From Ascidiaceihabitans donghaensis (GTDB lineage: Bacteria > Pseudomonadota > Alphaproteobacteria > Rhodobacterales > Rhodobacteraceae), in assembly GCF_900302465.1 (NCBI RefSeq), contig NZ_OMOR01000001.1:806001-870000 (forward strand): a stretch of 64,000 nucleotides of DNA, in the 5' to 3' direction. Both the position numbers and the translations under genes were made by a program. Of the stretch, positions 8,550 to 17,490 are shown piece by piece (positions within the stretch are counted from its first letter, which is position 1; each line of letters starts with the position of its first letter). Below the pieces are notes generated by a model. The model saw only the letters and a list, made by a program, of their open reading frames with translations, ran no database searches and was not told where the DNA came from.

Positions 8550-9455
8550 TTAGGCGCGTTGCACTTCGGGCTGCATCCAATCCGGGCGCGTGGTGGGTGC
8601 AGAAAACAGAAACCCTTGTAAACAATCGACTCCCAAGGCCACTAAAGTGTCCATGTCCGCTTTGGTTTCGACGAATTCTGCCACCGTCAACATATCAAAA
8701 TGACGGGCGATATCGATCATTGCGCGGGTCAGCGCCTGATTGTCGGCATCATCAGCGATGCCCTGAATGAACTGGCCGTCAATTTTGAGCACATCAAAGT
8801 AAAAGTCTTTGAAATAGCGTAAAGCGGTATGGCCCGCCCCGAAATCATCCAAAGCAAAGCTGATGCCAAGTGCTTGCAGATCATCCATGAACCGAACGAC
8901 GATGTCAGGCATGTCCATTGCGGAACTTTCTGTGATTTCCAAAATCAACCGTTCTGCAATGGTTTTGTCTTTTGCCATCCAGCGTTTGAAATTTTGCATC
9001 CAGCGACCATAGCCAATGGAGCGTGCGGACATGTTGATTGATAACCTCAAGGCCGGGTTTTCATGTAACGCCCGTAGTCCCATATTCAGTGACAAGGCAT
9101 CAATGTGGCGTCCCAGTTCCGTGTCTTCGATCACGTCCATGAAATCTTTTGCAGGTATGATGCGCCCAGTTTCGTCCATCACCCGAATGAGCGCCTCATA
9201 AAAGCCCACGCGCGTCGGGTCGCTGGCCATCATGACCGGTTGATAGGCCAACAGTGTTTGCTTGTGGGTTATAGCCGACGCGACCATGTCTAATGTCGCG
9301 CGATCGCGGCTGTTGACCGCAAAGTTCAGCGGATTGTCTTCGCCTGACAGCGGTGCATTGGCATTGCCCTGAAAACGGTTCACTGGTTTCGTGTCCCCAT
9401 TTGTTGTGTTGCCTGACCATGTGCTTTGAACGCATAATAAGGTCTTAATATTCAC
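8550..9455 (-). CDS. EAL-domain cyclic-di-GMP phosphodiesterase
   Basis: A 301-residue protein with a single EAL domain and a roughly 50-residue N-terminal leader lacking a transmembrane segment. The catalytic residues seem complete: Glu in YEALIR, Asn in LSINMSARS, Glu in LILEITES, the DDFG pair in ALDDFGAGHTALRYF, Lys in VLKIDGQFI, and Glu in VAEFVETKADMD. The family hydrolyses c-di-GMP to pGpG. There is no GGDEF, PAS or receiver domain, so the signal input is not obvious. It reads toward phbA and is divergent from tag with 42 bases between the starts. Confidence 0.85.
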   Translation of the reverse strand: MNIKTLLCVQSTWSGNTTNGDTKPVNRFQGNANAPLSGEDNPLNFAVNSRDRATLDMVASAITHKQTLLAYQPVMMASDPTRVGFYEALIRVMDETGRIIPAKDFMDVIEDTELGRHIDALSLNMGLRALHENPALRLSINMSARSIGYGRWMQNFKRWMAKDKTIAERLILEITESSAMDMPDIVVRFMDDLQALGISFALDDFGAGHTALRYFKDFYFDVLKIDGQFIQGIADDADNQALTRAMIDIARHFDMLTVAEFVETKADMDTLVALGVDCLQGFLFSAPTTRPDWMQPEVQRA

Positions 9456-9497
9456 CCTGTGTTCTTCCTCAAAGAAGTATCAAATAGGAACTAAATT

Positions 9498-10073
9498 ATG
9501 AGTAATCGGTGCACTTGGGCGGGTCCGGAACAGATATATCTGGATTATCACGACACCGATTGGGGTGTTCCGGAATACAACAGTCGTGCGTTGTGGGAAA
9601 AGCTGATCCTTGACGGATTTCAAGCCGGGCTCAGTTGGCTCACGATCCTTAAAAAGCGAGATAACTTTCGCAGGGCCTTTGCAGGTTTTGACCCCAACAT
9701 TATTGCCGCGTGGGGCGAAGATGATGTGCAGCGGTTGCTACAAGACAAGGGAATCATTCGCCACCGCGGCAAGATTGAGGCGACGATCACCAATGCCCGT
9801 GTCTGGCAAAAGATCGAACAACGGGTCGGCTTTGACACCTATTTATGGAACTATGTCGGCGGCACCCCCCAACTTAACCATTGGAAAGCGCAGGAAGATG
9901 TCCCGACGTTCTCGGAGCTGTCCACCCAGATTTCAAAGGATCTGAAGAAAGAAGGCTTCAAGTTTTGTGGCCCCACAATCGTCTATGCGTTTATGGAAGC
10001 GACGGGGCTTATCAATAACCATTTGGTGACATGTCCAAGACACGCGGACGTGCAGCGCCTGGTGCGTGATTAA
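9498..10073 (+). CDS. tag: DNA-3-methyladenine glycosylase I
   Basis: A 191-residue base-excision repair enzyme that removes 3-methyladenine from alkylated DNA. The sequence begins with RCTWAG and includes YHDTDWGVP, DGFQAGLSWLTILKKR and FKFCGPTIVYAFMEATG, all characteristic of the Tag family. The family's zinc ligands are represented by Cys5, His18 and the C-terminal NNHLVTCPRH. The gene is divergent from the EAL gene and directly precedes the rpsD promoter. Confidence 0.95.
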   Translation: MSNRCTWAGPEQIYLDYHDTDWGVPEYNSRALWEKLILDGFQAGLSWLTILKKRDNFRRAFAGFDPNIIAAWGEDDVQRLLQDKGIIRHRGKIEATITNARVWQKIEQRVGFDTYLWNYVGGTPQLNHWKAQEDVPTFSELSTQISKDLKKEGFKFCGPTIVYAFMEATGLINNHLVTCPRHADVQRLVRD

Positions 10074-10077
10074 TGCG

Positions 10078-10105
10078 TTGACTCCGGTCAGCACCTCTTT
10101 ATAAG
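10078..10105 (+). promoter_or_regulatory. Probable rpsD promoter
   Basis: TTGACT (10078-10083) and TATAAG (10100-10105) are spaced by 16 bases, a good housekeeping sigma-factor promoter. It starts only five bases after the tag stop codon. The expected transcript start near 10112 would give rpsD a leader of about 100 bases. Confidence 0.6.
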
Positions 10106-10111
10106 CCGCTC

Positions 10112-10215
10112 ATTCATTGGTGTTGGTGGCCCCCGCAAGGGGATGCCTGTCGGGGTTCGCCCAAAGGACAACGCCCTTCATAGCCTGCAAAGGCACCCTA
10201 AGAAGGAGAACAGTC
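10112..10215 (+). promoter_or_regulatory. Structured 5-prime leader of rpsD
   Basis: The leader contains a compact hairpin CCCC-GCAA-GGGG (10131-10142) closed by a GNRA tetraloop with further flanking GGC/GCC pairing, then a GC-rich stretch and the ribosome binding site AAGGAG at 10202-10207. S4 is an autoregulator of its own mRNA in several bacteria, so a regulatory leader is plausible. No specific S4 target motif was identified. Confidence 0.35.
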
Positions 10216-10836
10216 GTGACCAAACGTACGTCTGCCAAGCACAAAATTGACCGCCGCATGGGCGAAAACATCTGGGGCCGTCCAAAATCCCCAGTGAACC
10301 GCCGTGAATATGGCCCCGGCCAGCACGGTCAGCGCCGTAAAGGCAAGTTGTCCGACTTCGGTATCCAGCTGCGCGCCAAACAGAAGCTGAAAGGCTACTA
10401 CGGCGACCTGACCGAAAAGCAATTCCGCCGCATCTACGCCGAAGCTGAGCGTGTGGGTGGCGATACAGGTGAAAACTTGGTTGGTCTGCTTGAGCGCCGC
10501 CTTGACGCTGTTGTGTACCGCGCGAAATTCGTAGCGACAGTATTTGCCGCACGCCAATTCGTGAACCACGGCCACGTTAAAGTGAACGGCAAGAAGGTTA
10601 ACATCCCGTCTTACCGCGTCAAAGAAGGCGACGTGATCGAAGTGCGTGACCGTTCCAAGCAATTGGCGGTTCTGCTGGAAGCGACACAATTGGCCGAGCG
10701 CGACGTTCCGGATTACATGGAAGTCGACCACTCCAAAATGACAGCGACATTCGTGCGCACACCTGCGTTGGGCGATGTGCCTTACCCAGTTATGATGGAA
10801 CCCAACCTTGTTGTTGAATTCTACGCGAAAAACTAA
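10216..10836 (+). CDS. rpsD: 30S ribosomal protein S4
   Basis: S4 is a primary 16S rRNA-binding protein of the small subunit and a translation-fidelity factor. The 206-residue protein begins [20 protein letters not shown]; the S4 RNA-binding domain carries [14 protein letters not shown] and [14 protein letters not shown]. It lacks the N-terminal zinc-binding cysteines found in some S4 proteins. GTG 10216 is set by AAGGAG nine bases upstream; the open frame continues to 10117 without a comparable signal. It is transcribed alone, away from the ribosomal protein clusters, from the promoter at 10078. Confidence 0.97.
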   Translation: MTKRTSAKHKIDRRMGENIWGRPKSPVNRREYGPGQHGQRRKGKLSDFGIQLRAKQKLKGYYGDLTEKQFRRIYAEAERVGGDTGENLVGLLERRLDAVVYRAKFVATVFAARQFVNHGHVKVNGKKVNIPSYRVKEGDVIEVRDRSKQLAVLLEATQLAERDVPDYMEVDHSKMTATFVRTPALGDVPYPVMMEPNLVVEFYAKN

Positions 10837-10874
10837 GGTCTAAGGCCCGCGTTTTTCAGTACCCAGGAATTTGG

Positions 10875-10910
10875 AAAAGCCGTTCTGAAAAGGGCGGCTT
10901 TTTCGTTTTC
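10875..10910 (+). terminator. Rho-independent terminator of rpsD
   Basis: A 12-base-pair stem AAAAGCCGTTCT / AGGGCGGCTTTT (two G-U pairs) with a four-base loop is followed by TTTCGTTTTC, 38 bases after the rpsD stop codon. Confidence 0.8.
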
Positions 10911-11018
10911 GGCATGCTGTGTAGGTGAAAAAATCTTGATAAATGAATTCTTTGCTGAGACTCTGGTAAGCCTTTCGCGTTAAGACCCTTCTACAAATCA
11001 ATTGGAGATTGAGTAAGA

Positions 11019-11339
11019 ATGAAGAAGATGAGTTTTGCGGCCGTTGCAATGGCCATGGTACTGTCAGCCTGCGTATCGCCAGAAGTTGTACAGACGACTT
11101 CTGTGAATGACGAAAGCCTGACCTGTGAACAGATCAAGGTCCAATTGACACAACTTGAAGAAATCCGCACGGAAGCCGCCAAAGGCAAAACGGCGTCAGG
11201 CAAAAACGTCGCGGCTGCTATTCTGTTTTGGCCTGCGGTTATCGGCAACTATTCCAACGCACAGCAAGCGCTGGAAGCGGCCAACAAACGCAACGAAGTC
11301 TTGGTTGCTCTGGCCAACAAAAAACGCTGCAAGTTCTAA
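11019..11339 (+). CDS. Small lipoprotein
   Basis: A 106-residue protein with a short signal sequence and the lipobox LSAC (Cys at residue 18), so it should be lipid-anchored in the envelope. A central segment VAAAILFWPAVIG (about residues 65-77) could be a second membrane-contacting helix. Two more cysteines (LTCEQI and KKRCKF at the end) might form a disulfide. ATG is preceded by GGAGATTGAG. It is a single-gene unit closed by its own terminator. Function unknown. Confidence 0.75.
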   Translation: MKKMSFAAVAMAMVLSACVSPEVVQTTSVNDESLTCEQIKVQLTQLEEIRTEAAKGKTASGKNVAAAILFWPAVIGNYSNAQQALEAANKRNEVLVALANKKRCKF

Positions 11340-11364
11340 GCGATTTAAGACAACTATGCAGAAC

Positions 11365-11392
11365 AAGCCGCCCCAATCAGGGCGGCTTTTTT
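11365..11392 (+). terminator. Rho-independent terminator of the lipoprotein gene
   Basis: A perfect nine-base-pair stem AAGCCGCCC / GGGCGGCTT with a six-base loop is followed by a run of T residues, 25 bases after the stop codon. Confidence 0.88.
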
Positions 11393-11537
11393 GTGTCTTA
11401 AAGCCGTTTAAGGCGACCACCACCCAAATCGTAACAGCTTTCAAACCACTCGATTTTTTTTGATAAATCGATAAGGTCAGTTTTGGTACGACGTTATTTT
11501 TCTGAAGATTTCTGCGGGTTAAGACAGGTTTGATCAC

Positions 11538-12719
11538 ATGGAAGCAATCGACGAACTTTCCCATTGGCTGATCACTGAAGGTCGGCTTTCGGACGATCCT
11601 GACAAAATTGTTTCGCATTTCTGCGATGGATTGATTGCCGCGGGTGTGCCGCTTTGGCGGGTCAATATCGGCCAACGGTATGCCAACCCGCTGTTGATTG
11701 CGTGGGGTGTGGTGTGGACCCCCGAAGCGACCGAAAGCTACGATGTAACGCACGCGCGGATGCTGACCGACGGCTACATTGGAAGTTCGTTTGAATACAT
11801 CAATGATAACCGAAAACCGCTTCATAAAAGTCTGCGCAATCTCGATCCTGCAACGGACCACAGTTCATACATCGAATACGCAGAACAGGGTGGTACCGAT
11901 TACTATGCGACCTTGCTGTTTTACGGCGATGGATCAATGCACGGCTGTACTTTTGCGACACAAGCCGAAGACGGGTTCACGCCGGAACACTTGACCCAAA
12001 TCGAAAGGGTCTTGCCAGCGCTGTCTTGCGCCATGGAGCCGATCACCATGCGCAGATCGACGCAAAGCCTGCTGCGCACCTATCTTGGCCGCGGACCATC
12101 CGAAGCGGTCTGGAATGGAACCATTATCCGGGGTGAGCGCACAACTTTGGAGGCGGTGGTCATGTTCACTGACTTGCGTGGGTTCACAGCTTTGTCCGAC
12201 AGCGCCACCGAAGCAGATCTGTTCGACGCGCTCAACGGTTATTTTGATGCTGTTGTGCAGTCTGTTGAAGAGCTGAAAGGGGATGTGCTGAAATTCATGG
12301 GAGATGGAATTTTGTCTGTTTTCACGATTTCAAAGCCTGAGGAGCGTGACTTTCAATGCCAGCAGGCAGTTCGGGCGGCACAGCGGGCGTTGGCAGGTTT
12401 GGCAGAGCTGAACAAGACACGGGAGACAATGCACAAACCCGCCCTTGAAATCGGTATTGGGTTGAACTCTGGGCAGGTAAGTTACGGCAACATTGGCAGC
12501 CCGGCGCGGCTGGATTTTACAGTGCTTGGCGGTGCGGTGAATGTCGCCAGCCGTATCGAAGGGCTGACCAAAACCACAGGGCATCCCGTGCTGGCAACCA
12601 AAGCGGTTGCGCAAACCTGCCCCGGGATTTTTGCGACCTGCGGCTTGCAAGACGTGCGGGGACTTAAGGACCCGATTGAACTTTTCTATCTTTCCGACTT
12701 CGCCGAAACGTCAGAATAG
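11538..12719 (+). CDS. Class III adenylate/guanylate cyclase
   Basis: A 393-residue soluble cyclase. Residues 1 to about 200 are an N-terminal region I do not match to a named sensor; the catalytic homology domain covers about 205-385. Both metal-binding aspartates are present (MFTDLRGFT and KFMGDGILSVF), and the substrate and transition-state residues lie in LDFTVLGGAVNVASRIEGL, where Asp in LDF fits ATP selectivity. It probably makes cAMP. The gene is monocistronic and convergent with the yqiJ-yqiK pair, with a shared terminator between them. Confidence 0.85.
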   Translation: MEAIDELSHWLITEGRLSDDPDKIVSHFCDGLIAAGVPLWRVNIGQRYANPLLIAWGVVWTPEATESYDVTHARMLTDGYIGSSFEYINDNRKPLHKSLRNLDPATDHSSYIEYAEQGGTDYYATLLFYGDGSMHGCTFATQAEDGFTPEHLTQIERVLPALSCAMEPITMRRSTQSLLRTYLGRGPSEAVWNGTIIRGERTTLEAVVMFTDLRGFTALSDSATEADLFDALNGYFDAVVQSVEELKGDVLKFMGDGILSVFTISKPEERDFQCQQAVRAAQRALAGLAELNKTRETMHKPALEIGIGLNSGQVSYGNIGSPARLDFTVLGGAVNVASRIEGLTKTTGHPVLATKAVAQTCPGIFATCGLQDVRGLKDPIELFYLSDFAETSE

Positions 12720-12760
12720 CGGCGAACAGCTGCAAGGCGTTTGGCACTGTGAAATGCAAA

Positions 12761-12798
12761 AAGGGCCGCAGCAATGTAAATAACTGCGGCCCTTATTC
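12761..12798. terminator. Bidirectional terminator between cyclase and flotillin genes
   Basis: A perfect 11-base-pair stem AAGGGCCGCAG / CTGCGGCCCTT with a 12-base loop has T-rich sequence on both sides (ATTCAATTTTTCC on the plus strand, TTTGCATTTC on the minus strand). It lies between two convergent genes and can serve both. Confidence 0.75.
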
Positions 12799-12848
12799 AA
12801 TTTTTCCGGGTGTCAGAGGACACCGTCACACAACCGGTTGTAATGCGG

Positions 12849-14507
12849 CTAGTTTACAGGCTTTGCATCTTCGGATGCTTCGTCTGTGTCACTGTCTTCA
12901 ATAAGCTTTGGCGCCGCGTCATCCGCGCCCATCGCTTTGGAGGTCAAACCGGCCAGACCGTTTTCCATGGACAGGCCCAACTCATCGCCCAGCTTCTTCA
13001 AGGCAGGCATTTGAACGGCCATTCCCATAATGGAATCAAGCGCTTGATTGACGACAGGTTTGTCGCCGGATGTGCCGCCAGCAGATGCGCCCAAGGCGCC
13101 ACCCATGCCACCGATCTGGTGGATTTTGATGCTGTCGATTTTCTCGGCGGGTTTGACCATTTCGGCCACGATGCCGGGCATCGCTTCGAGGCGGGCCAGA
13201 TCGACCTTCATCGCGATGAGCTCCTCGGACAGAGTGTTCTCTGCGTTGGTGATCGCCTGACGGCCTTCGGCTTCGGCCAGCAGATCGTCTTTTTTCGCTT
13301 TGGCTTTGATCGTGATTGCATCCGCTTCGGCTTGGGCTTGTTCGCGCACCGCGTCTGCACGGTCTTGGGCCGCGTCCTTTTGGGCTGTTGCAGCAAGGCG
13401 GATTTTGGTTGCCTCGCGTTCGGCTTCGCGGGCCGCTTCAATCAACGCAATCTGCTTAACACGTTCGGCTTCAGCCACTTGGCGGGCCGTGATTACGGCC
13501 TCTTGTGCCTTGGTGGATTCTGCGCGGGCCAGATCGGCAGAGGCACGTGCGCGGCTTTCTTCTTCGGATTTTTGGTTGATGATAATCTGGCGTTCTTGTT
13601 CGGCCACTTCCAAATCACGGTCTTTGGCAATTTCAGCCGAGCGAATACCTTCCTCGCGTACAATCCGCGCCCGTTCTTTTTCTTGCTCGGCTTGTTCCTG
13701 ACGCTGGCGGATCTCAGAATCCTGAGCTGCACGCAAGGTTTCAACTTCTTGGATTTGTGCGATTTGTGCTGCTTGTTCGTCACGCTCAATGTTCAGCTTT
13801 TCGCGTTCACCTTCCATAGCGGCACGGCGCACAGACACTTCCGCATCCGCGTCAATCTGGGCGCGTTCCTTTTTGGACGTCGCAATGACTTCGGCCAGTT
13901 TGCGCATACCGACAGCGTTAAAGGCGTTGTTTTCGTCCAGATCGTCAAAGGGGGTCTGGTCCAAGGCGGTCAGCGACACAGATTCCAATTCCAGACCGTT
14001 TTTCATCAAGTCCTCAGACACCGCGTTCTGCACGTCTTGCACGAATTCGGCGCGATTTTCGTGTAGCTCGTCCATGGTCATTTGCGCGGCCACAGCCCGT
14101 AAACCGTCAACCAGTTTGCCTTCGATCATTTCACGCAGTTGATCGACATAGAAGGTCCGATCCCCCAGTGTTTGTGCTGCGCGCGAGATACCTTCGATCG
14201 ACGCATTGACCGACACGTAGAATTCCACACCCACGTCGACCCGCATCCGGTCTTTAGTGATCAAAGCGGCTTCTTTGTTGCGCTGTACCTCAAGACGCAG
14301 GGTCTTCATGTTCACAGGGCTGATTTCATGCAGCAATGGAATGACGATCGTACCGCCATCCATGATGACTTTCTTGCCGCCTTGTCCTGTTTTGACCAGT
14401 GACACTTCGCGTGTTGCACGTCGGTACAGCCGTGCCATAATCAGACCGATAAGGACAAGAAATACCAGAATACTGGCAACGACGACGATGATAAGTTGGA
14501 ACTGCAT
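12849..14507 (-). CDS. yqiK: Flotillin-like SPFH protein YqiK
   Basis: A 552-residue membrane-anchored protein: one N-terminal transmembrane helix (about residues 4-26), an SPFH/band-7 domain (to about residue 200), a long Glu/Ala/Arg-rich coiled coil (about 210-440), and a glycine-rich then acidic C-terminal tail. This is the bacterial flotillin layout; such proteins form large oligomers that organise membrane microdomains. ATG 14507 is preceded by AGAGGGAGAGCTT, so the 18-codon upstream extension is rejected. It lies 84 bases behind yqiJ, the usual genetic partner, and should be co-transcribed with it. Confidence 0.88.
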   Translation of the reverse strand: MQFQLIIVVVASILVFLVLIGLIMARLYRRATREVSLVKTGQGGKKVIMDGGTIVIPLLHEISPVNMKTLRLEVQRNKEAALITKDRMRVDVGVEFYVSVNASIEGISRAAQTLGDRTFYVDQLREMIEGKLVDGLRAVAAQMTMDELHENRAEFVQDVQNAVSEDLMKNGLELESVSLTALDQTPFDDLDENNAFNAVGMRKLAEVIATSKKERAQIDADAEVSVRRAAMEGEREKLNIERDEQAAQIAQIQEVETLRAAQDSEIRQRQEQAEQEKERARIVREEGIRSAEIAKDRDLEVAEQERQIIINQKSEEESRARASADLARAESTKAQEAVITARQVAEAERVKQIALIEAAREAEREATKIRLAATAQKDAAQDRADAVREQAQAEADAITIKAKAKKDDLLAEAEGRQAITNAENTLSEELIAMKVDLARLEAMPGIVAEMVKPAEKIDSIKIHQIGGMGGALGASAGGTSGDKPVVNQALDSIMGMAVQMPALKKLGDELGLSMENGLAGLTSKAMGADDAAPKLIEDSDTDEASEDAKPVN

Positions 14508-14591
14508 AAGCTCTCCCTCTGTTTCAATTGTTAATTTTATTCTGTGCGGCAGGCGTGCCATCAGGTGGCCTGCCGGTTGGTGCCCATTGTA

Positions 14592-15311
14592 CTATGTTAA
14601 GGGCACAAGGCGGTAGCCGTCATCGCGGGACTGGCGCATGACCAGCACTTCGGTGCCTTGCGTGATAGTCGCATCATCACGCAAAGGTTCGGCGCGCAAA
14701 TAGTGTGCGTTGCCATGTCCGTCCATCACGCGCACTTCGGCGGGTTTGCCGCGGGCTGCCGTGCCTTGACTTACGATGCCACGACGGCGTCCCAGATGGC
14801 GGTTTGATACAGCAGAGCTTTCGCTTTTCGGGATCAGCCGCGCGAAGACTTTTGCAAAGTTCTTGGCAAACCAGACGCCGGCAGCCGCTGCGGGAATGGC
14901 AACAGCCCATGGCGTCAGCAAGGTTCCGATGATGCTGTCGGCGAAGGTTTGGATGACCAACCCTGTCAGTCCGAAGGCCAACAAAGCGGCCGAAACCCAT
15001 ATAAGCGTTGGCACTTTGCTGATGCCAAGCCAGTCGGTAGATGCAGCGGCGTCGGCGCCGCTGTCATTGGCTACATCAAGTTCGGCTTCCCAATTGCTGA
15101 AGTCGGAGGCGCTGAATTCGGCGTCCAAGTCGATATCGGGACTTATGTCGAAGTCCACATCCAGATCGATATCCAGGTCCGCATCCGTGTCTAACCCCAG
15201 CAATGATCCGCCAAACAGCACGGCCATCAACTCAAGCGCCAAAAGCCCGAACAGCAATGCTAAAGCGACTGTAAACGGCAGCAGGGCGGGATCTAGCAGT
15301 AATGTGGCCAT
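14592..15311 (-). CDS. yqiJ: YqiJ-like NfeD/OB-fold membrane protein
   Basis: A 239-residue protein with transmembrane helices at about residues 12-36, 98-122 and 128-150, separated by an unusually acidic segment of alternating Asp and hydrophobic residues (about 40-75). The C-terminal 70 residues (RGIVSQGTAARGKPAEVRV onward) form the OB-fold domain of YqiJ/NfeD-type proteins. These partners occur next to flotillin genes and are thought to work with them in the membrane. It leads the two-gene unit and has a palindrome 20 bases upstream of its start. Confidence 0.82.
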   Translation of the reverse strand: MATLLLDPALLPFTVALALLFGLLALELMAVLFGGSLLGLDTDADLDIDLDVDFDISPDIDLDAEFSASDFSNWEAELDVANDSGADAAASTDWLGISKVPTLIWVSAALLAFGLTGLVIQTFADSIIGTLLTPWAVAIPAAAAGVWFAKNFAKVFARLIPKSESSAVSNRHLGRRRGIVSQGTAARGKPAEVRVMDGHGNAHYLRAEPLRDDATITQGTEVLVMRQSRDDGYRLVPLT

Positions 15312-15330
15312 CTGGGTCCTTTGGTAAATT

Positions 15331-15346
15331 GTATACGACGGTATAC
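15331..15346. promoter_or_regulatory. GTATAC double palindrome upstream of yqiJ
   Basis: The sequence GTATAC-GACG-GTATAC consists of two copies of a self-complementary hexamer, ten bases centre to centre (one helical turn), in the divergent region between yqiJ and hisC. That geometry fits a dimeric repressor or activator site. It lies 20 bases from the yqiJ start and 139 bases from hisC, so yqiJ-yqiK is the likelier target. Confidence 0.45.
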
Positions 15347-15484
15347 TAAATATAGGTCTTCACGGCTTCGTTACAACCCTTGGTGTGACATGTTGCGCAT
15401 TTCACGCAGCTTGACCACAGACTATTCGCGCTTTTCTTGGCGGACGTGTGGCGGTATGTCTGGCGGGCAACAAAGGGGCAGATC

Positions 15485-16570
15485 ATGGCTGTTATCACAC
15501 CGCAACCGGGTATTATGGACATCAAGCTTTACGAAAGCGGTGCAGCCCATGTGGCGGGTGTGTCCAACGTGGTTAAGCTAAGTTCCAACGAAAACCCACT
15601 GGGGCCTTCCGAGGCTGCGATTGAAGCCTTTCGGCGGGGCAGTTTTACATTGCATCGCTATCCGTCATCCGATCAGGCCGAATTGCGTACTGCAATTGCC
15701 GATGTTTGGGAATTGGACGCAGAGCGGGTGATATGCGGTGCTGGGTCCGATGAAATCATTACCTTTTTGTGTCAGGCCTTCGCAGGCCCCGGAGATGAGG
15801 TGATCCATACCGAACACGGCTTTGCCATGTACAAAATCAGTGCGTTGGCGGCGGGGGCGACCCCTGTAGAAGTCAAAGAAACAGAACGCGTCACGGATGT
15901 ATCCGCTATTCTTGCGGCCTGCACAGACCGCACGAAGCTGGTGTTTTTGGCCAATCCAAACAACCCGACAGGGACAATGATCGGTTTGGCGGAACTGGAA
16001 CGCTTGGCGGATGGTTTGCCGCCCCAAGCGCTTTTGGTGTTGGACGGGGCCTATGCGGAATACGTCGAAGGCTATGACGCAGGTGCATCCCTTGTTGAGG
16101 GCTGCGAAAATGTCGTGATGACACGCACGTTTTCCAAAATCTACGGGCTGGGCAGTTTGCGGGTTGGTTGGGGCTATGCGCCAAAACCCATCATCGATGT
16201 GCTGAACCGTGTGCGTGGCCCTTTCAATCTAAGTCAGGCGGCCCAGGATGCGGCCATCGCTGCAGTGCGCGACACTGACTATCTGACCCACTGCCGCACC
16301 GAGAACGCCAAATGGCGGACGTGGTTGGCAAACGGATTGGCGGAAGTCGGCGTGCCGTCCGACACCAGCAACGCCAACTTTGTGTTGGCGCGTTTTGCAG
16401 ATGCCGCCGAAGCGGAAGCTTGTGACGCACATTTGCAGGCCCAAGGGCTGCTTGTGCGCAAGGTTGCAGGCTATAAATTGCCTGCGGCGCTGCGTATCAC
16501 GGTCGGTGACGAAAGTGCGTGCCGCCAGATCGTGCATGCGGTCAAAACCTTCAAGGCAGAAGCGGAATGA
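15485..16570 (+). CDS. hisC: Histidinol-phosphate aminotransferase
   Basis: A 361-residue fold-type I PLP enzyme. The Schiff-base lysine is in [17 protein letters not shown], the substrate and phosphate motif NPNNPTGT is present, and the N-terminal [10 protein letters not shown] matches HisC. It transaminates imidazole-acetol phosphate in histidine synthesis; because tyrC follows immediately, it may also use phenylalanine and tyrosine precursors. ATG 15485 follows AAAGGGGC; the earlier in-frame start at 15437 lacks a signal. The stop overlaps the tyrC start (ATGA). Confidence 0.92.
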   Translation: MAVITPQPGIMDIKLYESGAAHVAGVSNVVKLSSNENPLGPSEAAIEAFRRGSFTLHRYPSSDQAELRTAIADVWELDAERVICGAGSDEIITFLCQAFAGPGDEVIHTEHGFAMYKISALAAGATPVEVKETERVTDVSAILAACTDRTKLVFLANPNNPTGTMIGLAELERLADGLPPQALLVLDGAYAEYVEGYDAGASLVEGCENVVMTRTFSKIYGLGSLRVGWGYAPKPIIDVLNRVRGPFNLSQAAQDAAIAAVRDTDYLTHCRTENAKWRTWLANGLAEVGVPSDTSNANFVLARFADAAEAEACDAHLQAQGLLVRKVAGYKLPAALRITVGDESACRQIVHAVKTFKAEAE

Positions 16571-17490
16571 GCGTGATGTACAACCGCGTGGCTTTGATCG
16601 GTTTGGGACTGATCGCGTCCTCGATGCATTGGGCGATGAAACGCGGTGGTTTGGCAGGCGAGGTCACCGGCTATGCCCGTTCAGAGGAAACCCGCGAAAC
16701 CGCGCGGCGTATCGGATTGTGTGACAGGGTGTGCGACAGCGCGGCAGAGGCCGTTGAAGGCGCGGATCTTGTGGTGCTTTGTGTGCCTGTTGGTGTGATG
16801 GGTGCTGTCGCAGCCGAAATCAAAGATGCGTTGGCTGCGGGTGCGACTGTGACTGATGTTGGGTCCGTTAAACGCGATGTTATTGCTGCCGTTGGCCCGC
16901 ATATTCCCGAAAACGTGCACTTCATTCCGGGGCATCCTATGGCTGGAACGGAATACTCCGGCCCTGAATCCGGCTTTGCCGAGCTGTTTGACGATCGGTG
17001 GTGCTTTTTGGTTCCGGTTGAAGACACTTGCCCTGACGCGATCGCCAAGTTGCGCGCCTATTGGGAGGCGCTTGGATCGAACGTCGAAGAAATGGATGCA
17101 GAGCATCACGATCTTGTCGTAGCAGTCACAAGTCATGCGCCCCACTTGATCGCCTACACGATGGTCGGCGTGGCGGATGATCTGCGACGTGTCACTGACA
17201 GTGAAGTCATCAAGTTTTCCGCTGGCGGCTTTCGCGACTTTACGCGTATCGCGGCAAGTGATCCGACGATGTGGCGTGATGTGTTCCTAACGAACAAAGA
17301 CGCGACGCTGGAGATCCTCGGACGCTTCACTGAGGAATTGTTCGCGCTTCAACGCGCCATTCGCACCGGGGACGGCGACCATTTGTTCGACTATTTCACG
17401 CGCACCCGTGCCATTCGTCGCAGTATCATCGATGCAGGCCAAGACACAGACGCCCCGAACTTTGGGCGAACAGGGACACCCAAGTCATGA
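16567..17490 (+). CDS. tyrC: Prephenate/arogenate dehydrogenase
   Basis: A 307-residue NAD(P)-dependent dehydrogenase for tyrosine synthesis. The Rossmann motif is [12 protein letters not shown] (the second glycine-type position is Ala), and the substrate region contains [24 protein letters not shown] and [10 protein letters not shown], all typical of the TyrA/TyrC family. There is no chorismate mutase or ACT domain. It begins within the hisC stop codon (ATGA) and ends within the start of the extensin-like gene (ATGA), so three genes form one translationally coupled chain. Confidence 0.93.
   Translation: MSVMYNRVALIGLGLIASSMHWAMKRGGLAGEVTGYARSEETRETARRIGLCDRVCDSAAEAVEGADLVVLCVPVGVMGAVAAEIKDALAAGATVTDVGSVKRDVIAAVGPHIPENVHFIPGHPMAGTEYSGPESGFAELFDDRWCFLVPVEDTCPDAIAKLRAYWEALGSNVEEMDAEHHDLVVAVTSHAPHLIAYTMVGVADDLRRVTDSEVIKFSAGGFRDFTRIAASDPTMWRDVFLTNKDATLEILGRFTEELFALQRAIRTGDGDHLFDYFTRTRAIRRSIIDAGQDTDAPNFGRTGTPKS

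Noticed and set aside
10112-10215. tRNA or small RNA gene before rpsD
   Set aside because: A GGGGTTCGCCC stretch resembles a T-arm, but no acceptor stem, D-arm or anticodon arm can be built around it.
12810-14066. 418-residue open frame antisense to yqiK
   Set aside because: It reflects the Glu/Ala/Arg coiled coil of the flotillin read backwards, giving Phe/Gly/Leu-rich low complexity.
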